Source: Gemmatimonadaceae bacterium (GTDB lineage Bacteria; Gemmatimonadota; Gemmatimonadetes; Gemmatimonadales; Gemmatimonadaceae). From it: a stretch of 10,449 nt of DNA. The stretch spans positions 1-10,449 of the forward strand of contig JALOPO010000229.1 in the NCBI GenBank assembly GCA_025453855.1, written 5' to 3'. Shown piece after piece: positions 1-5,740 of the stretch. The first letter of the stretch is position 1; each line of letters begins with the position of its first letter. Both the position numbers and the translations under genes were made by a program. Under the pieces are notes generated by a model. It was not told where the DNA came from, ran no database searches, and was given only the letters and a program-made list of their open reading frames with translations.

Positions 1-387
1 CTCGGTGACCATCGCGCTGCGGGCGATGGCGGTCGTCTTGCCGGTGCCCGGCGGGCCGAGGACGACGGCGGTGGGGAGCGCGGCGAGCGACCGGCGCGGG
101 ACCTCGAAGTCGGCGGTGCGCAGGCGACGCTCGGCCTCCTTGAAGCGGAGCGCGATGTCGTCCGCGGGCGGCGGTGCGTTGGCGCCGCTCGAGGTGGCAC
201 GCGCCGCCTTGCGGGCATACCACGCCACGAGGCCGGCGGCGATCGCGCCGAGTGCGGGCAGGCCGATGCGCAGCGCCCAGCCGAGCTTTCCGCTGGGGTG
301 GAAGACGCGATCGATCCAGTAGGTCGCCGCGACGGAAGCGGCGAGGATGCCGGCGGCACCGGTGAGCAGCGTCGACGAGCCGGTCAT
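1..387 (-). CDS. tssM: TssM (IcmF/VasK) inner-membrane T6SS protein, N-terminal part, cut by the window edge
   Basis: TssM is the large inner-membrane protein that, with TssL, forms the T6SS membrane complex anchoring the baseplate. The first 129 residues are present; the full family protein is usually over 1,100. Seen directly: two hydrophobic stretches at about residues 6-25 and 37-57 (a membrane hairpin), a Pro/Ala linker, and then VVLGPPGTGKTT, a Walker A P-loop at about residues 111-119. This order matches the IcmF family, where the cytoplasmic NTPase domain follows the first two membrane helices. The ATG at 387 is chosen because a GGAG ribosome-binding site lies just upstream and the membrane hairpin follows at once. 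It sits 28 bases after the tssL stop, so it is probably the third gene of a tssK-tssL-tssM operon. The P-loop lysine and threonine are intact, so NTP binding is plausible; hydrolysis cannot be judged from this fragment. Confidence 0.93.
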   Translation of the reverse strand, partial: MTGSSTLLTGAAGILAASVAATYWIDRVFHPSGKLGWALRIGLPALGAIAAGLVAWYARKAARATSSGANAPPPADDIALRFKEAERRLRTADFEVPRRSLAALPTAVVLGPPGTGKTTAIARSAMVTE

Positions 388-415
388 GCGAGCTCCGCGG
401 AGACGGTGGACACGA

Positions 416-1171
416 TCACGACCGCGCGAGCATCGCCGCGAGCTCGCGCCAGGTGCCGGCGTCGTTCGCGAGGAGCAGGCGATAGGTGATGAAGAGGACG
501 AACGTCACCGCGAGCGCGACGAGCGCCGCGGTGCGCAGCTTGCGCGCGAGCGGATCGTGGCGCGGCGGGACGACGTCGGTGGCCGGGAGCGCCCAGTGCG
601 GCGCGAGCGAGATCATGGGGCCGCGGATCCGCTCCAGCTTGCGCGCGATGCGCGTCGAGCGGCCGGCGAGCTCGCCATCCTGGTTGGCATGCCGGCCATG
701 GAAGCCGAGCAGGAGGCAGAGCTGGTAGACCTCGAGCACGTCGCCGGTGTCCTCGCTGTCGGGGCGCGCGAGCTGTGCATCGAGCGCAGTGAAGAAGGCC
801 TCGCCGCCCATGTGCTCGCCGAAGACCTCTTCCTGCAGCGGGCGCCGCGCCCAGTCGCCGAAGAGCGGGCGCGTGTTGAGCACGACCTCGTCGAGGAAGA
901 CGATCGCCGCGTAGAGCCCCGCGCGCACGTCGGGGCGCGCGTAACCGATGGTGATCGCCTGCTGCTCGGCGGTGCGCAGCAGCTGGATCACGTGCTTGCG
1001 AAAGGGCGCGGCGTCGGTGGCCGCCTCGCGCGACGCACGCAGTCGCGCCGCGAGGAGGAAGACCGGGTCGAGCGTGCGCGCGAGCTGGCCGCGCCGCGGG
1101 CTGCGCGGGGTCGACTCGGGCGCGGGGGTGCCGCCGTCGAGGGAGGGGAGCGGGGCAACGATCGTCGCCAT
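416..1171 (-). CDS. tssL: TssL (DotU/IcmH family) T6SS membrane-complex protein
   Basis: This 251-residue protein belongs to the DotU/TssL family, which partners TssM in the inner membrane and contacts the baseplate through its cytoplasmic domain. Visible features: a disordered Pro/Ser/Arg-rich N-terminus (about 1-30); a helical DotU domain with AAIVFLDEVVLN around residues 85-98 and the family motif CLLLGFHGRH around residue 150; a single membrane helix at about 213-231; and a C-terminal tail of about 20 residues. It has no OmpA-like peptidoglycan-binding domain after the membrane helix, so it is the short type of TssL. The reading frame stays open far upstream into tssK. The ATG at 1171 is preferred because a GGAGA site precedes it by about 6 bases and the DotU domain begins soon after. 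It starts 23 bases after the tssK stop, consistent with cotranscription. Confidence 0.95.
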   Translation of the reverse strand: MATIVAPLPSLDGGTPAPESTPRSPRRGQLARTLDPVFLLAARLRASREAATDAAPFRKHVIQLLRTAEQQAITIGYARPDVRAGLYAAIVFLDEVVLNTRPLFGDWARRPLQEEVFGEHMGGEAFFTALDAQLARPDSEDTGDVLEVYQLCLLLGFHGRHANQDGELAGRSTRIARKLERIRGPMISLAPHWALPATDVVPPRHDPLARKLRTAALVALAVTFVLFITYRLLLANDAGTWRELAAMLARS

Positions 1172-1194
1172 GGCGATCTCCGGAGCGCGGGCGC

Positions 1195-2538
1195 TCAGTC
1201 GTCGAGGAGGATGCGCAGCTCGAGGCGCGCATCGGGGAGCGTGGTCGGCACGTAGACGCCGATCTCGTGCGAGCGCGCGACGCCGTCGATGGCGGGATCG
1301 CGTCGGGCGATGCGGAACCAGAGCCGGCGCGGATCGGCGGCGAGCGCCGCGGGCGGCACCGGGACGTGCTCGAGCGTCGCGCCGGGGAGCGCCTCGCGCA
1401 CGAGCCGGAGCACGTCGTGCGCGGCGGCGACCTTCACCAGCGTCGGCGCGGTGCCGCGCAGCGTGGCATCGGGGACCGCGGCGGCGAGGCCGAGGTACCA
1501 GCGCGCGGCGTCGCGGGCGCGCGGGTCGTCGATGGTGGCGGTGTGCAGCACCTCGGTCACGCGCGCGAGTGGCAGCACGATGCAGCCGCCGGGGACGACG
1601 AGCTCGAGGTGCGTGCGGATGTGGCGCTCGAGCGCGTCGAGCCAGCGCGCGGGTTCGTCGTGGTCGTATGGCGGGAGCGCACCCGGCGCGGTGTCGAGCG
1701 CGAAGGTGCAGAGGCTCCCCGCGAGGCGCGCCAGCTCGAGGTAGAGCGCCTCGGGGTGCGTGCCCGGTGCGTGCAGCAGGTGGCGCAGCGCGGGGATCGC
1801 GCCGCGCACGGTGTGCAGGAGCCAGAAGGTGGGGAGCTCGCGGGCCGCGTAGTTGGCGAGCATCGCGCGATCGTCGCCGCCCGGGGCGAGTGCGGCCGAC
1901 TTGGCGACGAGCACGTCGACGAGGCGCTGCAGCCGCGTGCGCACGCCGTCGCTGGCACCGATGTGCAGCAGCGGCGGGAGGAACGACGCGTCGGGGACGA
2001 GATCGCCGGTCGGCGTGCGTCGCAGCCGCACCAGCGGGAGCGCCACCTCGTCGTCCATCGCGGGCGAGCAGGTGAGGCGGAAGTTCTTGCGACAGACCGG
2101 GATCGCGCGCAGGTCGTGGCCCGCGAAGTCGTCGCTCCGTTCGCGCTCGGCGCGCACGTAGCGCGCCCGCGCGTCGTGCGCGTCGAGCGCCACGTCGCCG
2201 CGCGCGGTGCCGCGGCGCGCGACCACCAGCCAGACCGTGGCGCGCTCGGCGCCCGCGGGCCACGCCTGCGCGAGGTCGAGCGACGGCGGCGGTGCGTCGG
2301 CGTGCGGCATGTCGAAGGCGAGGCCGTCGGGCATGAGCCCGGCCGCGTCGTGCACCGCGACGATGCGTCGCGCGAGCGCCGCGCCATCGAGCGCGAGGCG
2401 CACGAGCCCGTGCGCCGCCGGCACGAGCTGCGCGACGGTGAAGGCGATGCTGTCCTCGGCGTAGCGCGCCTGCGCCTGGAAGTGGTGCTGCGAGAGGTGC
2501 ATGCCCTCGGACCAGGCGACGCGTGTCAGCTGCGGCAT
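1195..2538 (-). CDS. tssK: TssK (VasE family) baseplate protein, copy 1, full length
   Basis: This 447-residue protein has the usual length of TssK, the trimeric baseplate component that joins the TssF/TssG/TssE wedge to the TssL-TssM membrane complex. Recognised from the N-terminal signature VAWSEGMHLSQHHFQAQARY (about residues 7-26), the internal FWLLHTVRGAIPALRHLL, and the C-terminal block PTLVKVAAAHDVLRLVREAL followed by IGVYVPTT. In known TssK structures the N-terminal part resembles the shoulder of phage receptor-binding proteins and binds the baseplate, while the C-terminal head binds the membrane complex. The ATG at 2538 puts the signature at the very N-terminus, as in homologues; no good Shine-Dalgarno site is visible there. 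It heads an apparent operon with tssL and tssM. A paralogue lies upstream at 3320-4552; this copy is the one directly coupled to tssL-tssM. Confidence 0.94.
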   Translation of the reverse strand: MPQLTRVAWSEGMHLSQHHFQAQARYAEDSIAFTVAQLVPAAHGLVRLALDGAALARRIVAVHDAAGLMPDGLAFDMPHADAPPPSLDLAQAWPAGAERATVWLVVARRGTARGDVALDAHDARARYVRAERERSDDFAGHDLRAIPVCRKNFRLTCSPAMDDEVALPLVRLRRTPTGDLVPDASFLPPLLHIGASDGVRTRLQRLVDVLVAKSAALAPGGDDRAMLANYAARELPTFWLLHTVRGAIPALRHLLHAPGTHPEALYLELARLAGSLCTFALDTAPGALPPYDHDEPARWLDALERHIRTHLELVVPGGCIVLPLARVTEVLHTATIDDPRARDAARWYLGLAAAVPDATLRGTAPTLVKVAAAHDVLRLVREALPGATLEHVPVPPAALAADPRRLWFRIARRDPAIDGVARSHEIGVYVPTTLPDARLELRILLDD

Positions 2539-2748
2539 GCGAGGTGCGGTGAGGCGTGGGCGAGCGAGTGCACGCGCGTGCGCGCGTGCAGCAGGTGGTG
2601 GTACCGGCCGCGACGCACGCACTCGTGTGCAATTGCAACGAGCATGGCGCGGTGCGCGCCGTGCGGCCCTTGCTGCGGCGTGCCGGCTCGTGCCATGATT
2701 CGCGCCCGCGCATCCGGCGCGTGCGACGTCGTCCACGGAGGAACGGGA
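2539..2748. promoter_or_regulatory. Divergent spacer between tssK copy 1 and the unknown membrane-protein gene
   Basis: This 210-base gap separates two divergent starts and should contain promoters in both directions. Seen directly: a perfect 10-bp palindrome TGCAATTGCA (2628-2637), the only A/T-containing core in a GC-rich stretch; a 6-bp stem GGCGCG-GTG-CGCGCC (2646-2660); and runs of alternating CG/TG around 2568-2590. No good minus-strand promoter for tssK could be assigned. tssK may therefore also be read from the upstream tssK paralogue, although that transcript would have to cross the unknown gene in antisense. Confidence 0.55.
2670..2699 (+). promoter_or_regulatory. Possible sigma70-type promoter for the unknown membrane-protein gene
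   Basis: TTGCTG (2670-2675) and CATGAT (2694-2699) are separated by 18 bases, giving partial matches to the TTGACA and TATAAT consensus (3 and 4 of 6). The predicted start near 2706 would leave a leader of about 43 bases containing the GGAGGAA ribosome-binding site at 2737-2743. The assignment rests on spacing and position only. Confidence 0.3.
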
Positions 2749-3309
2749 ATGCGAGAGCCGCAGCCACGCCCGAGCGAGGAGCGCTCCGTCGAGTCGACGA
2801 CGCGCGAGGTGGCGGAGACGCCCTCGCTGCTCGATGCGGTCGTCGACACGCCACGGCAGGACACGACGCTCGCACCGGCCGCGGAGCCGTTCGCGCCCGT
2901 GCGTGGTGCGGCGCCGGCGCGTGCCGTCGAGCCGCCGGGCACCGGTGCGACGCCGCTGTTCGACGTCGCCTGGCCGTCGCGCGTGCGAGCGGCCGGTCGC
3001 GCACTCGGCGCGCCGACGCGGGCGCGCCGCGTGACGCCGCTCGCGCCGGTGCGCACGATCGCCCCTGTGGCGAGCAGCGCGCGCGCCGATGCGGCGCCAT
3101 GGCAGTGGCCCGCGACGCCGCCCGCCGCGTCGGCGCCGCTCGCCGCGCCCGCGCCGCTGGCGCTCGAGCAGCTCGAGCTCGCGCAGGCGCGCCGCTTCAT
3201 GCTCTTCGGGCTCGGCATGATCGCCATCGCCGCGGTGACGCTGGTGGCGGTGGTGATCGCCGACGCGACCACCGCCGCCGCCGCGATCGCGGCACCGCTC
3301 GCCCGATAG
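2749..3309 (+). CDS. Unrecognised Pro/Ala-rich protein with one C-terminal membrane helix
   Basis: I do not recognise a family for this 186-residue protein. About 145 N-terminal residues are low in complexity and probably disordered (rich in Pro, Ala, Arg, Ser and Thr). They are followed by a short charged helix (LEQLELAQARR) and one strong membrane segment beginning FMLFGLGMIAIAAVTLVAVV (about residues 150-171), with a 15-residue Ala-rich tail. The arginines before the helix predict a cytoplasmic N-terminus and a periplasmic tail, i.e. a tail-anchored protein. The start is well supported: GGAGGAA (2737-2743) lies 5 bases before the ATG, and codon third positions are strongly G/C. It lies on the opposite strand between two tssK genes, ending 10 bases from the convergent stop of the tssK paralogue. 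By location it may be an accessory part of the T6SS membrane or baseplate complex; that is inference. It has no lipoprotein signal, so it is not an ordinary TssJ. Confidence 0.75.
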   Translation: MREPQPRPSEERSVESTTREVAETPSLLDAVVDTPRQDTTLAPAAEPFAPVRGAAPARAVEPPGTGATPLFDVAWPSRVRAAGRALGAPTRARRVTPLAPVRTIAPVASSARADAAPWQWPATPPAASAPLAAPAPLALEQLELAQARRFMLFGLGMIAIAAVTLVAVVIADATTAAAAIAAPLAR

Positions 3310-3319
3310 TCGCGCGCGC

Positions 3320-4552
3320 TCACGGGAGGAGCGCCACGAGTTCGAGGCGCGGCTCCTCCACCTCGGACGGCACGTAGACCGCCATGTCGCGAGCGGCGCG
3401 GATCGTCTCCCACGACGCGCCGCCCTTGTCGAGCCGGAAGTAGTGGTAGTCGAGCCGGATCGGGAGCGCGTCGGGGGGCTCGGCCACGTGCGAGAGCGTG
3501 AGCCCGGGGAGCGCGAGGCGGATGAGCCGATCCATCGTGTCCGATGCGGCGACCTTCACCAGCTGCGGCACGCGGCGCGGGAGCTCGGCCTGCCGCGCGC
3601 GCGAGGCGACGGCCAGATAGAGCTCGGCATCGGCGAGCACGCGCTCGTCGTGGATCGTGGTCGCGTGCACGTTCGGCCGCGTGAGGTGGAGCGGGAGCGA
3701 GACGGCGCGCGTGGGAACCGCCGTGTTCGCCAGCCGGTCGATCATCGCGACGAGCGCGGCGAAGCCGGGGCCGGCGCTCGCATGTTCGTAGACCGGTGGT
3801 GATTCGAGCGCGTCGGCGGGGGCAAACGTCTGGAGCGCACCGGCGAGCGTTGCCAGCAGCGCATGACATGACGCCGGATGCGTCATCCCGCTGTCGACGT
3901 GATGCGACAACACGGGAAGCGCACCGTTGAGCGTGTGCAACAGCCAGAATGCCGCGACGTCGGTCACGGCGAAGTCAGCCAGTCCACGCGCACGCGCGCG
4001 GCGTCCCTGCGCGAGCTCGGCGGCGCGCGCGGCGAGTCGCTCACGCAGGCCGGCGAGTCGCGCGCGCAGCGCGAGCGACGCCTCGAGGCGCAGCAGCGGC
4101 GGCTCGAAGGCGGGGTCGAGGTGGAGCGCGCCGTCCTCGCGGCGCGCGACGCGGGCGATGGGCATCGTCACGTAACCGGCGTGCGACTCCTCCTCGGTGA
4201 GGAGGCGCAGCTGCAGCGTGGCGACGGGGATCTCGCGCGGGCTCCCGCCGCGCGTCTCGTCGGCGCGGTCGGCGACGGCGAGACGGAAGCGGGCCTGCCC
4301 GCGCCCGTCCTCGCCGACGGCGGCGTCGACGATGGTGCCGTCGGCGAGGATGCCGCGCAGTCGCCGCACCGCGACGGTGCCGCGCGCGAGGCGGTCGTGA
4401 TCGAGGGCGAAGGCGCTCAGGCCGACGGGGAAGGTGCCGAGCGCGTCCGCGTGAAACGCCAGCAGCGATTCGACATAGCGATCCTGGGCCTGCAGGTGAT
4501 GCGGATCGAGCAGCAGCCCCTTGGACCAGAGGACCGGTTGCAGCTGACGCAT
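3320..4552 (-). CDS. tssK: Second TssK-family (VasE) protein, shorter divergent paralogue
   Basis: This 410-residue protein is clearly TssK-like but differs from the 447-residue copy at 1195-2538. Shared blocks: N-terminal LWSKGLLLDPHHLQAQDRYV (compare WSEGMHLSQHHFQAQARY), central FWLLHTLNGALPVLSHH, C-terminal PQLVKVAASDTMDRLIRLAL, and the final MAVYVPSE. The length difference appears to come mainly from the middle of the protein; both ends are conserved, so it is not a truncated relic. The start is less certain. The ATG at 4552 aligns with family N-termini but has no Shine-Dalgarno site; a GTG at 4588 would add 12 residues. It is the first minus-strand gene after the large divergent region and may use a promoter there. 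It could substitute for, or form mixed trimers with, the other TssK, or serve a second T6SS; the sequence does not decide between these. Confidence 0.9.
   Translation of the reverse strand: MRQLQPVLWSKGLLLDPHHLQAQDRYVESLLAFHADALGTFPVGLSAFALDHDRLARGTVAVRRLRGILADGTIVDAAVGEDGRGQARFRLAVADRADETRGGSPREIPVATLQLRLLTEEESHAGYVTMPIARVARREDGALHLDPAFEPPLLRLEASLALRARLAGLRERLAARAAELAQGRRARARGLADFAVTDVAAFWLLHTLNGALPVLSHHVDSGMTHPASCHALLATLAGALQTFAPADALESPPVYEHASAGPGFAALVAMIDRLANTAVPTRAVSLPLHLTRPNVHATTIHDERVLADAELYLAVASRARQAELPRRVPQLVKVAASDTMDRLIRLALPGLTLSHVAEPPDALPIRLDYHYFRLDKGGASWETIRAARDMAVYVPSEVEEPRLELVALLP
3325..3359 (+). terminator. Possible hairpin terminator of the unknown gene, inside the 3' end of the tssK paralogue
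   Basis: GGAGGAGC (3325-3332) and GCTCCTCC (3352-3359) form a perfect 8-bp stem; GCC and GGC inside it can extend the pairing with a 3-base bulge. It begins 16 bases after the stop of the plus-strand gene and lies within the last codons of the convergent tssK paralogue. There is no T-tract, so it may not terminate transcription by itself. Confidence 0.3.
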
Positions 4553-4727
4553 GGCGGGCGAGGCGGGAGGAGTCGCGCGGGCGCGCACGCAGCGACGCGG
4601 ACAGGCGCACGCACGCGCGCCCCCGGACGCGGGGCGGGCGTGGCACGCGCACGGGCGACGCGAGTGCGGAGCGGACGAACCGATTTCACGTGCGATCGGT
4701 CACGCAGCAAGCGCGACCACGTGCGGG

Positions 4728-4753
4728 TGCTGCGCGTGATCACGCGTGCAGCA
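4728..4753. repeat. Perfect 14-bp palindrome with extended arms
   Basis: CGCGTGATCACGCG (4733-4746) is a perfect palindrome. Flanking TGCTG (4728-4732) and CAGCA (4749-4753) extend the dyad, with two unpaired bases (TG) on the right side. It lies about 180 bases upstream of the tssK paralogue start, a fitting place for an operator, although an RNA hairpin in that gene's leader is also possible. Confidence 0.5.
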
Positions 4754-4820
4754 TCGACGATCGCCCTGTAAGGCGTCGACGTGGTGGCGCGGTTCCCGGC
4801 AGCGAGGACGTGCGAACGGT

Positions 4821-4861
4821 CCAGCATGCTGGCGCGCGACGCATGAGAGATTTCTCATGCG
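4821..4861. repeat. Two adjacent palindromes sharing a GCATG core, candidate operator pair
   Basis: CCAGCATGCTGG (4821-4832) is a perfect 12-bp palindrome. It is followed by CGCATGAGA-GATT-TCTCATGCG (4840-4861), a perfect 9-bp inverted repeat around a 4-base spacer. Their centres are about 24 bases apart, close to two helical turns, and both contain GCATG. The second dyad includes A/T bases that are rare here, which makes a chance GC palindrome less likely. No factor can be named. Confidence 0.5.
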
Positions 4862-4911
4862 GCGCATGCCGAGCGCGACCGGCCGTTCGATCGCCGACAA
4901 CGCACGCGGCG

Positions 4912-4936
4912 TGCCGTGCGCGCACGTGACACGGCA
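4912..4936. repeat. Inverted repeat with a nested palindrome in the divergent region
   Basis: TGCCGTG (4912-4918) and CACGGCA (4930-4936) form perfect 7-bp arms. A nested perfect 12-bp palindrome CGTGCGCGCACG occupies 4915-4926, so two alternative pairings are possible. High GC makes such symmetry less surprising than in average DNA. Confidence 0.35.
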
Positions 4937-5018
4937 TGATGATTCGTATTCGAACGACGCGGATCGCACACAGATGTGTCCGTGCACGCAATGTCGCGCA
5001 CCGTGTGCATCACGGCCC

Positions 5019-5047
5019 TTGACGGCGCAATCAGGCGCGCCTAGTCT
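5019..5047 (+). promoter_or_regulatory. Candidate sigma70-type promoter for the tssB gene cluster
   Basis: TTGACG (5019-5024) and TAGTCT (5042-5047) are separated by 17 bases. The -35 box matches 5 of 6 consensus positions; the -10 box keeps the key first, second and last bases. It is the best-spaced pair I found upstream of tssB. Transcription would start near 5054, giving an untranslated leader of about 170 bases that contains the hairpins at 5142-5172. No sigma54-type GG/GC element was found here. Confidence 0.42.
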
Positions 5048-5091
5048 CGCCTTCCCGGGTGACGCGGCGTGCACGCCATGTCGCGAAACCA

Positions 5092-5130
5092 ACGCACGAC
5101 ACGCGGCGTTGACGCACCCGACGCACGACA
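5092..5130. repeat. Short direct repeat in the tssB leader
   Basis: ACGCACGACA occurs at 5092-5101 and again at 5121-5130, a 29-base period. The two copies flank a second TTGACG (5109-5114) that has no matching -10 box. The repeat is short and drawn from a locally ACG-rich sequence, so chance is possible. Confidence 0.3.
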
Positions 5131-5141
5131 ACGCAACTGCA

Positions 5142-5172
5142 TGCACGGCCCGTGCACGACACCACGGTGGTG
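5142..5172 (+). other. Two small hairpins in the presumed tssB leader
   Basis: TGCACGG-C-CCGTGCA (5142-5156) has perfect 7-bp arms, and CACCAC-G-GTGGTG (5160-5172) perfect 6-bp arms. They stand 3 bases apart and end about 40 bases before the tssB ribosome-binding site. The one-base centres fit DNA operators better than RNA hairpins, though slightly opened loops could form in the transcript. Confidence 0.35.
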
Positions 5173-5224
5173 AGCCGCGAGAGGCGGCGACGTGTGCGCC
5201 CGCATGCCCAGCCCGGAGAGTCGG

Positions 5225-5740
5225 ATGGCGAACGACGGCGTGCATGGCAAGCTCTCTCGCGTGCGGCCCCCGCGCGTGAACATCGTCTACGAGGTCGAGA
5301 CCGGCGGGGCGATCGAGGAGCGCGAGCTTCCCTTCGTGATGGGCGTGATGGGCGACTTCACCGGGCAGCCCGCCGAGGCGCTGCCGCGGCTGCGCGATCG
5401 CAAGTTCACCGACGTCACGCTCGACAACTTCGACGCCACGATGGCCGCCATGAAGCCGCGCCTCGTGCTCAAGGTCGAGAACACGCTCAGCGAGAAGGGC
5501 GGGACGCTCCCCGTGGAGCTCACCTTCCAGGGACTCGACGACTTCGCGCCCGATCGCATCGCGCACCAGGTCGAGCCGCTCCGCAAGCTCCTCGAGATCC
5601 GGCAGCAGCTGGCCGACCTGCGCGGCTCGTTGCAGGGCAACGACAAGCTCGACGAGATCCTGCAGGCCACCATCAACGACGCCGACAAGCTGGCGCGCCT
5701 GCGCCGCGAGGTCGGTGCGGAGGAGACCGCCGATGCCTAA
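5225..5740 (+). CDS. tssB: TssB (VipA) contractile sheath small subunit
   Basis: This 171-residue protein is a full-length TssB/VipA. With TssC it builds the cytoplasmic sheath whose contraction drives the Hcp tube out of the cell. Diagnostic segments are LSRVRPPRVNIVYEVE near the N-terminus, ELPFVMGVMGDFTG (about residues 34-47), and FTDVTLDNFD and the LRKLLEIRQQLADLRG helix in the C-terminal half. The ATG at 5225 is chosen over an upstream in-frame ATG at 5192 because GGAG lies 6 bases before it and homologues start a few residues before the LSRVRPPR motif. It is the first gene of the plus-strand arm. Its stop overlaps the tssC start by 8 bases, so the two subunits are probably translationally coupled. 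Confidence 0.96.
   Translation: MANDGVHGKLSRVRPPRVNIVYEVETGGAIEERELPFVMGVMGDFTGQPAEALPRLRDRKFTDVTLDNFDATMAAMKPRLVLKVENTLSEKGGTLPVELTFQGLDDFAPDRIAHQVEPLRKLLEIRQQLADLRGSLQGNDKLDEILQATINDADKLARLRREVGAEETADA

Larger units (their letters stand above)
4553..5224. promoter_or_regulatory. Large divergent control region between the two T6SS arms
   Basis: No convincing gene was found in these 672 bases: the open frames lack codon bias, ribosome-binding sites and recognisable products. The region is somewhat less GC-rich than the genes and holds many inverted repeats: 4733-4746 (within 4728-4753), 4821-4832, 4840-4861, 4912-4936, 4968-4979 (ACACA-GA-TGTGT), 5001-5015 (CCGTG-TGCAT-CACGG), 5142-5156 and 5160-5172. 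It must contain the promoter for tssB and the following genes, and probably one for the tssK paralogue. The dyads are candidate operators or RNA hairpins; no regulator gene lies in the window to pair with them. Confidence 0.7.

Noticed and set aside
347..2075. Long plus-strand open frames opposite tssL and tssK (347-1255 and 948-2075)
   Set aside because: They are Arg/Ala/Gly-rich antisense shadows produced by high GC and overlap confidently identified T6SS genes.
416..3100. A single 894-codon minus-strand open frame that could look like a giant fusion ending in TssL
   Set aside because: Only the last 251 codons resemble a protein family. The upstream part overlaps tssK and the unknown gene in another frame, has Arg/Ala-rich antisense-like composition, and a good ribosome-binding site precedes the ATG at 1171.
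4641..4657. TGGCACG at 4641 as a sigma54 -24 element, common in T6SS promoters
   Set aside because: The required TTGC-type -12 element at the correct distance is absent (CGGGC instead), and no enhancer-binding protein gene is nearby.
5109..5137. Second TTGACG at 5109-5114 as an alternative tssB promoter
   Set aside because: The hexamer 17 bases downstream is CGCAAC, with no usable -10 box at neighbouring spacings.
4746..5279. Open frames on both strands inside the large divergent region
   Set aside because: No ribosome-binding site, no codon third-position bias, many Cys/His/Thr residues typical of translated non-coding DNA, and overlap with the start of tssB.
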